64,000 nt of DNA from Haloplanus sp. CK5-1 (GTDB lineage Archaea; Halobacteriota; Halobacteria; Halobacteriales; Haloferacaceae): positions 2,232,001 through 2,296,000 of the forward strand of contig NZ_CP147505.1 of assembly GCF_037201915.1 (NCBI RefSeq). The letters are read 5' to 3'. Positions 8,587 through 17,020 of this stretch are shown here, piece after piece. The translations under genes were made by a program, and so were the position numbers. Numbering within the stretch: the stretch's first letter is position 1; each line of letters begins with the position of its first letter. The notes beneath the pieces were generated by a model that was not told the origin of the DNA, ran no database searches, and was given only the letters and a program-made list of their open reading frames with translations.

Positions 8587-10161
8587 TCAGTCGTGCCGGA
8601 AGCACCTGCGTCCGGTGAACGCCATCGCCATGTCGTGCTCGTCGGCGGCGGCAACGACGTCCTCGTCGTTGACGGAGCCGCCGGGCTGGATCACGGCTTC
8701 GACGCCCGCCTCGGCCGCCCGCTCGACGCCGTCGGGGAACGGGAAGAAGGCGTCGGAGGCCATGACCGTCCCCTCGGCGGACTTGCCCTCCGCGTGTTCG
8801 TCGGCCTTCATCGCTGCGAGGCGGACGGCGTCGACACGACTGACCTGTCCCATCCCGATGCCGACGGTTTCGGTGCCCGACGCGAGTAGGATCCCGTTCG
8901 ACTTGACGTGTTTGAGGGTCCGCCACGCGAACAGCATCGTCTCGACTTCGTCGTCGGTCGGAGCGCGGTCGGTGACGACCTCCAGATCCTCGCGGGCCGG
9001 TGCCCAGTCGTCGCGCTCCTGGACCAGTCGGCCGCCCACGAGGGGTTTTTCGGTCGATGCGTCGCGGCGGGCGTCGAGCGCCCCCACGTCGAGCACCCGG
9101 AGGTCGTCCTTCTGGGCGAGCGCGTCGAGCGCCCCGTCGGTGTATCCCGGCGCGACGACGACTTCCTTGAACGACTCGACGATGGACTCGGCCGTCGCCG
9201 CGTCGCAGGTGCGGTTGAGTGCGACGATGCCCCCGAACGCGCTCATCGCGTCCGTGGCGAGGGCGTCGTCGTAGGCCGCGGCGAGGGTGTCGGCGGTCGC
9301 ACACCCCGCCGGGTTGGTGTGTTTGATCACCGCCGCCGCGGGGTCGTCGAACTCCCGGATCAGGTCGAGGGCGGCGTCGGCGTCGTTGTAGTTGTTGTAC
9401 GACAGCGCCTTCGCCCCCTCGTTCAACTGGTCGGCGTGGACCACACTCGCGCCGTCGAAGGCGTCGTCCGCGTACAGCGCGGCGTCCTGGTGGGGATTCT
9501 CGCCGTACCGGAGCGTCCGGCGGCGGTCCTCGGAGTCGGTTCGGCGGACGGGGAACGCCCCCGACTCGTCGCCCTCGACGGTGACGCCGTCCTCGGTAAC
9601 GGTCACGCGGTCCTCGGCGAACCACCGCACTGCCCGGGGGTAGGCCTTGAACTCCGCCTCGTAGAGGACGCGTCGCTTCAGGGCGTCGGCGTCGTCGTCC
9701 TCGTAGACGGGCACCGCCTCCTGAGTGACGATGGGGCCGGCGTCGAGTTCCTCGGTGGCGACGTGGACGGTACAGCCCGTGGTGCGGACGCCCGCGGCGA
9801 GCGCCTGTTCGTGAGCGTTCTCCCCCCGAAAGGCCGGGAGCAGGGAGGGATGGACGTTGAGCGTCGTCGGGAGGGCGTCGAGCAGCTCCCCCGAGAGGAC
9901 GCGCATGTAGCCGTCCATGCAGACCAGATCCACCTCGTAGTCCGCGAGCCGGTCGAGCAGGCGGCCCTCGTGGTCGGCCTTCGAGTCGTCACCGCGTTCG
10001 ACGACCTCAGTCGGGATGCCGCGGTCGGCGGCCGAGGACAGCACTGGAGCCGTCGAGTCGTCCGTGCAGACGACCGTCACCTCGGCACCGCCGGGTTCGG
10101 CGTCCGCGAGGTGTATCAGGTTCCGTCCGCGATTGCCGGCGAGACCCGCGATTCGTACCAT
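8587..10161 (-). CDS. purNH: Fusion of GAR transformylase (PurN) and AICAR transformylase (PurH)
   Basis: 524 residues. Residues about 1-190 are PurN, with NVHPSLLPAFRG, the formyl-folate site region ATEELDAGPIVTQ, and a Rossmann start MVRIAGLAGNRG. Residues about 215-524 are the AICAR transformylase domain of PurH: LRYGENPHQDAALY, YNNYNDADAAL, IKHTNPAGCA, SAFGGIVALNR and the end FTGRRCFRHD. The IMP cyclohydrolase domain that precedes this domain in bacterial PurH is missing; archaea use the unrelated PurO for that step. Such N-H fusions are known in haloarchaea. The fusion couples two formyl-transfer steps. The ATG at 10161 begins directly with the PurN fold. Confidence 0.93.
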   Translation of the reverse strand: MVRIAGLAGNRGRNLIHLADAEPGGAEVTVVCTDDSTAPVLSSAADRGIPTEVVERGDDSKADHEGRLLDRLADYEVDLVCMDGYMRVLSGELLDALPTTLNVHPSLLPAFRGENAHEQALAAGVRTTGCTVHVATEELDAGPIVTQEAVPVYEDDDADALKRRVLYEAEFKAYPRAVRWFAEDRVTVTEDGVTVEGDESGAFPVRRTDSEDRRRTLRYGENPHQDAALYADDAFDGASVVHADQLNEGAKALSYNNYNDADAALDLIREFDDPAAAVIKHTNPAGCATADTLAAAYDDALATDAMSAFGGIVALNRTCDAATAESIVESFKEVVVAPGYTDGALDALAQKDDLRVLDVGALDARRDASTEKPLVGGRLVQERDDWAPAREDLEVVTDRAPTDDEVETMLFAWRTLKHVKSNGILLASGTETVGIGMGQVSRVDAVRLAAMKADEHAEGKSAEGTVMASDAFFPFPDGVERAAEAGVEAVIQPGGSVNDEDVVAAADEHDMAMAFTGRRCFRHD

Positions 10162-10267
10162 GGGTGAGGGAGGAACGGCCGGGAGAAAAACAGTTGCGAC
10201 TCCACGTCTCGACCGGGCGATCCGGCCGTACCGGTACGCTTTTGCCCGGGCCACGGGGAGTTCGCGT

Positions 10268-11665
10268 ATGACGGATCTGCCACGGAGCGACCCGCTCGCG
10301 GCCGTCTCGCCGCTCGACGGTCGGTACGCGGGCTACACGGAGCCGCTGGTCCCCTACGCCAGCGAATCGGCACTCATGCGGGCACGCGTCCGCGTCGAAG
10401 TCGAGTACCTGCTCGCGCTCGCGGACCTCGACGCGACGCCCGTCGCCGTCGACGACCCCGCGCCGCTCCGGGACTGCTACGAGTCGTTCGACGCCGACGA
10501 CGCCCGCCTGATCAAGCGGTTGGAAACCGAGGGGGCGGCGGGGTACGACGCCACCAACCACGACGTGAAGGCTGTGGAGTACTTCCTCCGGACGAGAACG
10601 GCCGAGTCCCTCCACCCGTGGATCCACTTCGGCCTGACGAGCGAGGACGTGAACAACCTCGCTCACCGCCTGCTGATCCGGGGGGCCGTCGAGGAGGTGC
10701 TCCTCCCGGCACTCACGGACGTACGCGACGAACTGACGGCGCTCGCCCGCGAGGGTCGCGACACGCCGATGCTCGCACGCACCCACGGCCAACCGGCGAC
10801 GCCCACCACCTTCGGCAAGGAGATGGCCGTCTACGCCGCGCGCCTCGGCCGCGCGATGGGGCGCGTCCGCGGGGCGTCGGCCGACCTGTCGGGCAAACTC
10901 GCCGGCGCGTCGGGGACGTACGCGGCCCACGTCGCCGCCTACCCCGAGGTGGACTGGCCGGCCTTCGCCCGCGAATTCGTCGCCGACCTCGGCCTCGAAC
11001 ACACGTCGCTCGCGACGCAGGTGAACCCCTGTGACGACCTCGCCGCCCTGTTCGACGCGTGCAGGGGCGTCAACGACATCCTCCTCGATCTGGATCGGGA
11101 CATGTGGCTCTACGTCTCCGACCGATATCTGGGACAGGAGGCCGTCGCGGGCGAAACGGGGTCGTCGACGATGCCCCACAAGGTCAACCCCATCGACTTC
11201 GAGAACGGGGAGGGGAACCTCTCGAAGGCGAACAGCGATCTGACGTTCCTCGCGGACTACGTCACCACCTCCCGCCTCCAGCGAGACCTCTCGGACTCGA
11301 CGGTCAAGCGCAACGTGGGCGCGGCGCTCGCACACTGCCTGCTCGCCTACCGCAAGACCGAGAACGGACTCGGGAAGGTCGTCCCCAACGAGACGGTGAT
11401 GGCCGAAGAACTGGCGGCCACACCGGAAGTGATCGGCGAGGCCGTCCAGACCATCCTCCGGCGCGAGGGCGACACCGAGGCCTACGAGCGCGTGAAGGAA
11501 CTCACGCGAGGCCACCGGGTGACCATCGAGGACTTCCGTGGGTTGTTCGACGAGTTAGACGTCGACGAGTCGGTCCGGGACGAACTCCGGGCGCTGACGC
11601 CGGCGGGCTACACGGGCGTCGCGGCCGACCTCGCCGACTCGACCGCCGACACCGAGGGCGACTGA
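10268..11665 (+). CDS. purB: Adenylosuccinate lyase
   Basis: 465 residues. PurB acts twice in purine synthesis, cleaving SAICAR and adenylosuccinate. Family features are the N-terminal DPLAAVSPLDGRYAGYTEPL, the TSEDVNNLAHRLL segment, RTHGQPATPTTFGKEM and the fumarase/lyase signature GSSTMPHKVNPIDFE with the flexible catalytic serine. The ATG lies about 30 bp below a TTTTGCC element (near 10240), consistent with a leaderless start; longer in-frame extensions upstream run into the divergent purNH promoter region. Confidence 0.96.
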   Translation: MTDLPRSDPLAAVSPLDGRYAGYTEPLVPYASESALMRARVRVEVEYLLALADLDATPVAVDDPAPLRDCYESFDADDARLIKRLETEGAAGYDATNHDVKAVEYFLRTRTAESLHPWIHFGLTSEDVNNLAHRLLIRGAVEEVLLPALTDVRDELTALAREGRDTPMLARTHGQPATPTTFGKEMAVYAARLGRAMGRVRGASADLSGKLAGASGTYAAHVAAYPEVDWPAFAREFVADLGLEHTSLATQVNPCDDLAALFDACRGVNDILLDLDRDMWLYVSDRYLGQEAVAGETGSSTMPHKVNPIDFENGEGNLSKANSDLTFLADYVTTSRLQRDLSDSTVKRNVGAALAHCLLAYRKTENGLGKVVPNETVMAEELAATPEVIGEAVQTILRREGDTEAYERVKELTRGHRVTIEDFRGLFDELDVDESVRDELRALTPAGYTGVAADLADSTADTEGD

Positions 11666-11722
11666 GCGGACGGCAGGCGATTCCGAAGGACGTATTTGCC
11701 GCCTGGGTGACCGCCACCCCGC

Positions 11723-12709
11723 ATGAGTAGTGGAGGTCGCATCTCACGGACCGCACGGATCGCGACGACGTACTTCGTCGTCTGGGTACTGCTCGCGGCG
11801 GGACTCGCGCTCCTCTACCCGTCGACGTTCGTCCCGATACTCGACTACGTCACCCCGCTTCTGGGACTCATCATGCTCGGGATGGGGCTGACCCTCCAGC
11901 CCGAGGACTTCCGGCGACTCGTCGACCGACCGGTCGACGTCGGCATCGGCGCGGTGACCCAGTGGCTCGCGATGCCGCTGGCCGCGTACGCGCTGTATCT
12001 CTCCTTCGACCTCCCCGACGCTATCGGCGTGGGCCTCATCCTCGTCGGTGCGGCACCCGGTGGGACCGCGTCGAACGTGATGACCTACCTCGGTCGGGGC
12101 GACGTCGCGCTCTCGGTCGCCATCACGACGGTGACGACGCTCGCCGCACCCGTCGTGATGCCGGCGTGGACGCTGTTCATCCTCGGCGAGGGGATCGACG
12201 TGACGTTCGCCGAGATGTTCACCAGCATCGTCCAGATCGTTATCATTCCAGTGGTGGCCGGGTTCACGCTCCGATACCTTCTCGATCGGTACGCGCCGCG
12301 TGCGGCCGAGGTCGGTCTCGACGTGTTCCCGGTCGTGAGCGTCGCCGCCATCGTCGCCATCGTCGCCGGCGTCGTCGGCGCCAACGTCGAGAACATTCTC
12401 ACTGCGGGTGCGTTCGTGCTGGCGGCGGTCGTCCTGCACAACGCCCTCGGGCTGGGCATCGGCTACGGCGTCGGATCGGCGACCGGGATGACCGAGGACC
12501 GCAGGCGGACGAACGCCTTCGAGGTCGGCCTCCAGAACAGCGGCTTGGCCGTCGCCCTCGCCACGTCGCTGTTCGAACCCGCGGCCGCACTCGTCCCCGC
12601 CCTGTTCAGCGTCTGGCACAACGTCACCGGCCCGGCGCTGGCGAGTTACTTCACGTGGAGCGACTCGAAGGCGACGGCCGAGGGGACACCCGTCGCGGGC
12701 GGTGACTAG
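11723..12709 (+). CDS. Bile acid:sodium symporter (BASS) family transporter
   Basis: 328 residues with about nine to ten hydrophobic helices. The family pattern is visible in LLGLIMLGMGLTLQPEDFRR, LVGAAPGGTASNVMTYLGRGDVALSV and, near the C-terminus, RRTNAFEVGLQNSGLAVALA, which correspond to the sodium-binding crossover region of SBF-type carriers. Substrate cannot be told from sequence; relatives carry bile acids, pyruvate, pantothenate or other organic anions with Na+. A TATA-like TATTTGCC lies about 30 bp upstream. Confidence 0.88.
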   Translation: MSSGGRISRTARIATTYFVVWVLLAAGLALLYPSTFVPILDYVTPLLGLIMLGMGLTLQPEDFRRLVDRPVDVGIGAVTQWLAMPLAAYALYLSFDLPDAIGVGLILVGAAPGGTASNVMTYLGRGDVALSVAITTVTTLAAPVVMPAWTLFILGEGIDVTFAEMFTSIVQIVIIPVVAGFTLRYLLDRYAPRAAEVGLDVFPVVSVAAIVAIVAGVVGANVENILTAGAFVLAAVVLHNALGLGIGYGVGSATGMTEDRRRTNAFEVGLQNSGLAVALATSLFEPAAALVPALFSVWHNVTGPALASYFTWSDSKATAEGTPVAGGD

Positions 12710-12839
12710 CAGTCGGTCGCTACGACATGGGAGCCGCGCGTAGGGGAGTGCGAGCAGTTGTCGCCCGTCGCGCCGGGGACGTATCCAGACGCGTCGGGTG
12801 TGCGCAACCCCTTTCAGTCGCGCCGCCGTACACGCCCCC

Positions 12840-13184
12840 ATGACGTTCCAACCCGGGAGCGACCTCGACGCCGAAGACGTGAAGTCGCGTGTCGACGCCG
12901 CCATCGAGGAGAACGACGTCGTGCTGTTCATGAAGGGAAACCGGCTGATGCCCCAGTGTGGCTACTCCAAACGGGCGCTCGAACTCATCGACCAGTACGT
13001 CGACGACTTCGAGACGGTCGACGTGTTGCCGGCGCTGCCGGAGTTCCGGGAGGCACTCGAAGCCCACAGTGGGTGGGAGACGACGCCGCAGGCGTACGTC
13101 GAAGGGGAGTTCGTCGGCGGGAGCGACGTGCTCGCGGAACTCGACGAACGGGGCGAACTCGAGGCGACGCTTTCCGGCGAGTGA
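12840..13184 (+). CDS. Monothiol glutaredoxin-like protein
   Basis: 114 residues with the Grx4/GrxD pattern: helix, NDVVLFMKGNRLMPQCGYSKRA with a single active cysteine C40 in CGYS (canonical CGFS), then the W-T-T-P-Q loop GWETTPQAYVEGEFVGGSDV. Monothiol glutaredoxins bind and pass on 2Fe-2S clusters, often with a thiol cofactor (gamma-glutamylcysteine is the known thiol of haloarchaea). The ATG at 12840 was chosen because residues upstream of it show no family likeness. Confidence 0.9.
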   Translation: MTFQPGSDLDAEDVKSRVDAAIEENDVVLFMKGNRLMPQCGYSKRALELIDQYVDDFETVDVLPALPEFREALEAHSGWETTPQAYVEGEFVGGSDVLAELDERGELEATLSGE

Positions 13185-13200
13185 CGCGTCGTCGTGTCCG

Positions 13201-13230
13201 CTACCCAACCCGAAGGGTAGGTCATATAAG
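13201..13230 (+). promoter_or_regulatory. Inverted repeat next to a TATA box, upstream of 13290 gene
   Basis: CTACCC (13201-13206) and GGGTAG (13215-13220) form a perfect six-base inverted repeat with an eight-base spacer, immediately followed by a TATA-like CATATAAGCG (13223-13232). It could be an operator controlling the downstream gene or the end structure of the glutaredoxin message; the adjacency to TATA favours an operator. Confidence 0.4.
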
Positions 13231-13289
13231 CGTACGCACCCTATGTGTAGGTAGACGGGCGTAGTCGCGCCATTCGCCGAGTACAAACA

Positions 13290-13853
13290 ATGTCAGGCCG
13301 CGTATATCGACTCCACTCGACACTCGAACTGCCACTCGAAGACGTACAGGACTACTTCGATGGGGACCCCGATCTCCCACCGGAGGTTGCCGACGTCACC
13401 CTCACTCGACGCAACAACACGCTCATCCTGAAGGCCGTCGCCGAGGACCAGGATCTGAGCAAGTACACGCCGACGGCCCAGTTGAAAGCCAGCGTCACCG
13501 AGACGCGGGTGTACGAGGAGGAACCGCCCCAACCCGGCGGCCCGTGGCAGGAGGAGGAGGAAGAGATCCCGTCGGAACTCGTCGAGTTCGCCTGCTTCAA
13601 GGGCGACCGCGAGACCGTCCTCCAGAACACCGCGCTCCAGTACCCGATGTTCCTCGTCCTCCGGGATATCGCACGGATGGCCGAGAAGGGGACACTGACC
13701 GCCATCGTCGAGGAGGACGACGAACTCGTCGCCACCCGCATCGTCGAGGGCGAGGACCGCCCCGCCTCGGTCGAAGTCGTCGAGAATCCCAGCCAGTCTC
13801 AGGCGGAAAAGAACGGCGTCAACTGGCGGGACAACCAGTTCATCTCGGACTGA
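13290..13853 (+). CDS. Uncharacterised conserved haloarchaeal protein
   Basis: 187 residues, very acidic, no membrane helix or signal peptide. It begins MSGRVYRLHSTLELPLEDVQ, has a linker EEPPQPGGPWQEEEEEIPSE around residues 76-95 and a C-terminal region with FACFKGDRETVLQNTALQYP. The appearance is of a two-domain soluble protein. I recall similar proteins across haloarchaea as an unnamed DUF, but cannot assign a function. An inverted repeat and TATA box lie upstream (13201-13230). Confidence 0.75.
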   Translation: MSGRVYRLHSTLELPLEDVQDYFDGDPDLPPEVADVTLTRRNNTLILKAVAEDQDLSKYTPTAQLKASVTETRVYEEEPPQPGGPWQEEEEEIPSELVEFACFKGDRETVLQNTALQYPMFLVLRDIARMAEKGTLTAIVEEDDELVATRIVEGEDRPASVEVVENPSQSQAEKNGVNWRDNQFISD

Positions 13854-13864
13854 GACGATAGAAA

Positions 13865-13891
13865 ACTTCTATACTTCCGCAGTTTAGAAGT
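13865..13891 (+). promoter_or_regulatory. Seven-base inverted repeat upstream of the low-GC gene pair
   Basis: ACTTCTA (13865-13871) and TAGAAGT (13885-13891) are perfect inverted copies separated by 13 bases. They lie between the previous stop and the ATG at 13916. They may be an operator over a TATA-like CTATACTT (13869-13876), or a transcript-end hairpin of the previous gene. Confidence 0.35.
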
Positions 13892-13915
13892 GAGTACTGC
13901 GCGGAGTTGGACCAG

Positions 13916-14392
13916 ATGGCAGACAATCTCTTAGTCAGGGTGTTTGTTACTCTTCTCTTGGTGTCTTCAGCCACGGGCCTCTTGATTCACTATGATGATG
14001 CCGAGGATTCACATACAGAATATCCGACTATAGACGAGCTGAGCACGAATTATGGCGGATATGTCGGGTCAGAAATCCATTTCTGGGGGGAAGTTACGGC
14101 AGTGACCGAGAATTCATTTACTACAGAGTACTACTGGCTGTCTTTCGAAGTTGTCAATTCGGAAACGGAGGTTCGTATTGGAGATACAGTCCAAGTATAT
14201 GGAACATTAGAAACAGATCAAAGAATCTCCGCTCAAAATGTGGTGCGTTCGGACCCAATGGGACGTGAGTATATGTTTGGTGTGTCGGCCATCGCTGCTA
14301 CATTTACGCTCTTAGTTTTCTTCCGATACTGGGAGTTCGATCGGTTGACATTAACTTTGAGAGCACGCCCGGAAGAGGGGAAAGATGCCTGA
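13916..14392 (+). CDS. Membrane-anchored protein of unknown function, low-GC
   Basis: 158 residues. Helix at about 6-24 (FVTLLLVSSATGLLIHY) and a second near residues 118-136 bracket an extracytoplasmic domain of beta character with IHFWGEVTAVTENSFT and VRIGDTVQVYGTLETDQRI, which resembles an OB-fold segment; that reading is inference. Codons ending in A or T are frequent, unlike the neighbours. The start at ATG 13916 was preferred over a TTG three codons upstream. Its stop overlaps the next gene's ATG, so the two form an operon. Confidence 0.7.
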   Translation: MADNLLVRVFVTLLLVSSATGLLIHYDDAEDSHTEYPTIDELSTNYGGYVGSEIHFWGEVTAVTENSFTTEYYWLSFEVVNSETEVRIGDTVQVYGTLETDQRISAQNVVRSDPMGREYMFGVSAIAATFTLLVFFRYWEFDRLTLTLRARPEEGKDA

Positions 14393-14873
14393 CCTCTTGA
14401 CTCACATCCTTATTGCTTACGTGCTTGGAACACTCGTAAATAACAAGACGGATTTGCTAAACGGAAGGCACGTACCGGTTCTGATGATTGGCGGAGCGTT
14501 GCCCGACTTATCGAAATTGTATCTTATTGTTGAATCGGATGTGATAGAACAAGCGTTCAGTGTGCCATTTTCTTGGGGCGGTGCACATACATTTGGAGTA
14601 ACTCTCCTCCTATCGTTGGCGGGAACTCAACTGTTTCACCGAAAGGAACGGTATCCGGTCTTTGTATCCCTTTCAATTGGCTTCGTATTACACTTTATTT
14701 TAGACTCGTTCGTTATCCGTGCCGACGGACAAGTTCCCCCGTATTTATTCCCAGTGAGTTGGTGGCAGTACCCTTCCGGTAATCTGTATCTGAGTTCAAC
14801 ATTCTGGCCGTCTCTTCTCTCCATTTTGCTCGCCACGATAGTTTTCGTTTCGACCCACACTGCCGAGTCTTGA
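14385..14873 (+). CDS. Membrane-bound metal-dependent hydrolase-like protein (YdjM/DUF457 type)
   Basis: 162 residues with four to five helices. It starts MPDLLTHILIAYVLGTL, carries GGALPDLSKLYLI, a buried histidine in WGGAHTFGVTLLLSL and FVLHFILDSFVI. These His and Asp positions (H7, D46, H67 and HFILD) match the metal-binding pattern of the YdjM/DUF457 family of predicted membrane hydrolases. The ATG overlaps the upstream gene by eight bases. Low GC content sets the pair apart from the flanking genes and suggests acquisition. Confidence 0.7.
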   Translation: MPDLLTHILIAYVLGTLVNNKTDLLNGRHVPVLMIGGALPDLSKLYLIVESDVIEQAFSVPFSWGGAHTFGVTLLLSLAGTQLFHRKERYPVFVSLSIGFVLHFILDSFVIRADGQVPPYLFPVSWWQYPSGNLYLSSTFWPSLLSILLATIVFVSTHTAES

Positions 14874-14999
14874 CAGAATCGTACGCGATTCAGACTAACC
14901 GAAACCCGTCTGAATCGGCTACACACCGGGTTAATCCGGATGTATCGGGATTATCGACTGGCGCTCTATTCACGGGTTCGTGTCGAACTGCCGGTCGTA

Positions 15000-15674
15000 A
15001 TGCCTCGAACCGTGACTCCTCTCGCGATGGCCGTGTTGTTGGTAGTGACCGGTGCTGCGGTGCCGGCAGTGACGGCCCGACCGGTCGAGACGGCAACACC
15101 CGACGGGACGGACGCCCGTTCGAACGGGAGCGCGAACGGATCGGCCGGCGAACGGCTCCACGGCGCGATCGGAGCACAAGAGGCCGAGGTCGACGGCGAG
15201 ATACGGACCCGTCGGTTCGGTATCCGGACGGCACGGGCCGCGAGCGACGACGCGAAGGCCGCCGTCGTCGCCGAGGAACTCGAGGGCGTCGAGCACCGAC
15301 TCGACGCCCTCGAGGAGCGAAAACAGCGACTCCAGCAGGCGCGCGACGCGGGAGTCATCGGTCCGGGGCGATACCGGGCCGAGATGGCGACGATAGCGGT
15401 CGAGACCGGAACGGCACGGTCGCTCGTGAACGCCTCCGCGGCGGCCGCCGAGGGCCTCCCCACCGACGTTCGCGAACGCAGGGGACTCGACGCTACGACG
15501 ATCGGAGCGGTCTCGGAACGAGCGAACGAACTCGCCGGCCTTCCGACGGTCCAACGAGGCGGAACGACCGACGGCGCGACCGACTGGACGGGGAACCGAA
15601 CGGCGACTCCCCGGACCGACGGGACGTCGACCGCGGGGCACGGTCCGGCATCGCTGCGAGACCGGACAGTTTAA
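15000..15674 (+). CDS. Secreted protein with coiled-coil region, unknown function
   Basis: 224 residues. A signal peptide is likely: MPRTVTPLAMAVLLVVTGAA with cleavage after the Ala-rich stretch about residue 26. The mature part has a Ser/Asn/Gly linker followed by a long helical, heptad-like region (about 80-150: EELEGVEHRLDALEERKQRL) and a Thr/Gly/Asp-rich tail. This layout resembles exported haloarchaeal proteins of unknown role. The ATG at 15000 gives the signal peptide; an in-frame start 20 codons earlier would bury it. Confidence 0.6.
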   Translation: MPRTVTPLAMAVLLVVTGAAVPAVTARPVETATPDGTDARSNGSANGSAGERLHGAIGAQEAEVDGEIRTRRFGIRTARAASDDAKAAVVAEELEGVEHRLDALEERKQRLQQARDAGVIGPGRYRAEMATIAVETGTARSLVNASAAAAEGLPTDVRERRGLDATTIGAVSERANELAGLPTVQRGGTTDGATDWTGNRTATPRTDGTSTAGHGPASLRDRTV

Positions 15675-15699
15675 TTCGTTCGCGCGTCGAAAGTAACGT

Positions 15700-15882
15700 A
15701 TGGGATTTGGGAGCTACGATGAATCCGAACAGCAGAACCAGGACGTAAACGCCGACGAGGACGACAGCGAAGGGGTTAGCGTCCACGAGAACGACCACGA
15801 GGGCGAAGTCTCCTTCGAGACGGACGCTTCGACCGACGACCTCATCGACCAACTCGGCGAGATGAAAGACGACGAGGAGTAG
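15700..15882 (+). CDS. DUF5786 family small acidic protein
   Basis: 60 residues, extremely acidic, beginning MGFGSYDESEQQNQ and ending QLGEMKDDEE. The N-terminal MGFGSYDESEQ is the hallmark I associate with the haloarchaeal DUF5786 family, whose function is unknown. It is probably largely disordered at low salt. A TATA-like GTTTAATTC (15668-15676) lies about 28 bp above the ATG, so the message is probably leaderless. Confidence 0.82.
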   Translation: MGFGSYDESEQQNQDVNADEDDSEGVSVHENDHEGEVSFETDASTDDLIDQLGEMKDDEE

Positions 15883-15982
15883 GGCGACCGCCGATCCGTC
15901 GTTCACCACCGAGCGTGTGGCCTCCACGCCCGTTCAGGGTGGTAGTCGTCCGGTGCAGATTCACAACACATTTTACCGTCGG

Positions 15983-15998
15983 TAATTAGATCTAATTA
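15983..15998. promoter_or_regulatory. 16-bp perfect palindrome at the start of the PAPS-reductase-like gene
   Basis: TAATTAGATCTAATTA is a perfect palindrome ending four bases before the ATG at 16003. A TATA-like TTTTACC lies at 15971-15977, so the palindrome falls at the expected transcription start and would block initiation if bound. A small ACCG-T-CGGT palindrome (15976-15984) abuts it. This is a strong operator candidate for a dimeric repressor. Confidence 0.6.
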
Positions 15999-16002
15999 TA
16001 CG

Positions 16003-16971
16003 ATGAGCGAGTTCCCAGACTATCTCGACGTCGACTACACCGACGGCGAGGGCCAGACGCCCGACGACTACCCGACGCTCGAGGACAAGATCGAGAAAGC
16101 GATCGACGTCACCCGACAGGGTCTCGAACAGTACCGCAACCCCGCGGTGATGTGGACCGGCGGGAAAGACTCCACGCTCACGCTGTACTTCATCAAGGAA
16201 GTCGCCGAGAAGTACGGCTACGACACGCCGACCGCGGTGTTCATCGACCACTACCAGCACTTCGACGCCATCCACGACTTCGTCGACCACTGGGCCGACG
16301 AGTGGGACCTCGACGTGGTCTACGCCCGCAACGAGGACGTGGGCGCGTACGTCGAGGAACACGGACTGGAACCGGGCGACGACATCCCCGTCGCCGAACT
16401 CTCGGAACACAACCAGCACCACGTTCGCGAGATCCTGGAGTACGAGGAAGACACCTTCCCGTTCCTGCTCGACACCTACGTCGGCAACCACCTGCTGAAG
16501 ACCGTCGCGCTCAACGACGCCCTCGAGAGCCGCGACATCGACGGCGTCATTTCGGGCGTCCGGTGGGACGAACAGGAGGCCCGTGCCGACGAGACGTTCT
16601 TCAGCCCACGACACGAACCCGACATCTACCCGCCCCACGACCGCATCCAGCCGATCCTCCAGTTCGCCGAGCGCGACGTGTGGGACGTCTTCTGGAACTA
16701 CGTCGTCCCGGACACCGTGGAGGGATTCCCGGAGGACGGCTACGTCCCCCAGAGCGCCGACGACCTGCCGAACGGTCTGACGCAGGACGACATCCCGGTC
16801 AGCCCGAAGTACTTCGCCGGCTTCCGGTCGCTGGGCAGTGAAGTCAGCACCGAAAAATCCGACGAGAAACCCGCTTGGCTCCAGGACGTCGAGAACACGA
16901 CCGAACGCGCCGGCCGCGCCCAAGACAAGGAGGATCTGATGGAGCGCCTCCGCGACTTGGGCTACATGTAA
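16003..16971 (+). CDS. PAPS reductase / sulfate adenylyltransferase-like PP-loop protein
   Basis: 322 residues. The PP-loop ATP pyrophosphatase motif is WTGGKDSTLT at 51-60. Further CysH/CysD-like parts are FIDHYQHFDAIHDFVD, SGVRWDEQEARADETFFSPR and RIQPILQFAERDVWDVFWNY. The usual CysH C-terminal cysteine motif (ECGLH-type) is not visible, so classical PAPS reduction is doubtful; CysD-like adenylation or another sulfur or nucleotide role is possible. The start codon sits against a 16-bp palindrome, suggesting specific repression. Confidence 0.8.
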   Translation: MSEFPDYLDVDYTDGEGQTPDDYPTLEDKIEKAIDVTRQGLEQYRNPAVMWTGGKDSTLTLYFIKEVAEKYGYDTPTAVFIDHYQHFDAIHDFVDHWADEWDLDVVYARNEDVGAYVEEHGLEPGDDIPVAELSEHNQHHVREILEYEEDTFPFLLDTYVGNHLLKTVALNDALESRDIDGVISGVRWDEQEARADETFFSPRHEPDIYPPHDRIQPILQFAERDVWDVFWNYVVPDTVEGFPEDGYVPQSADDLPNGLTQDDIPVSPKYFAGFRSLGSEVSTEKSDEKPAWLQDVENTTERAGRAQDKEDLMERLRDLGYM

Positions 16972-17020
16972 CCGGGACAAAACCGCAGTCCCTTACCGCT
17001 CGCCCGCCGTAACGACACCG

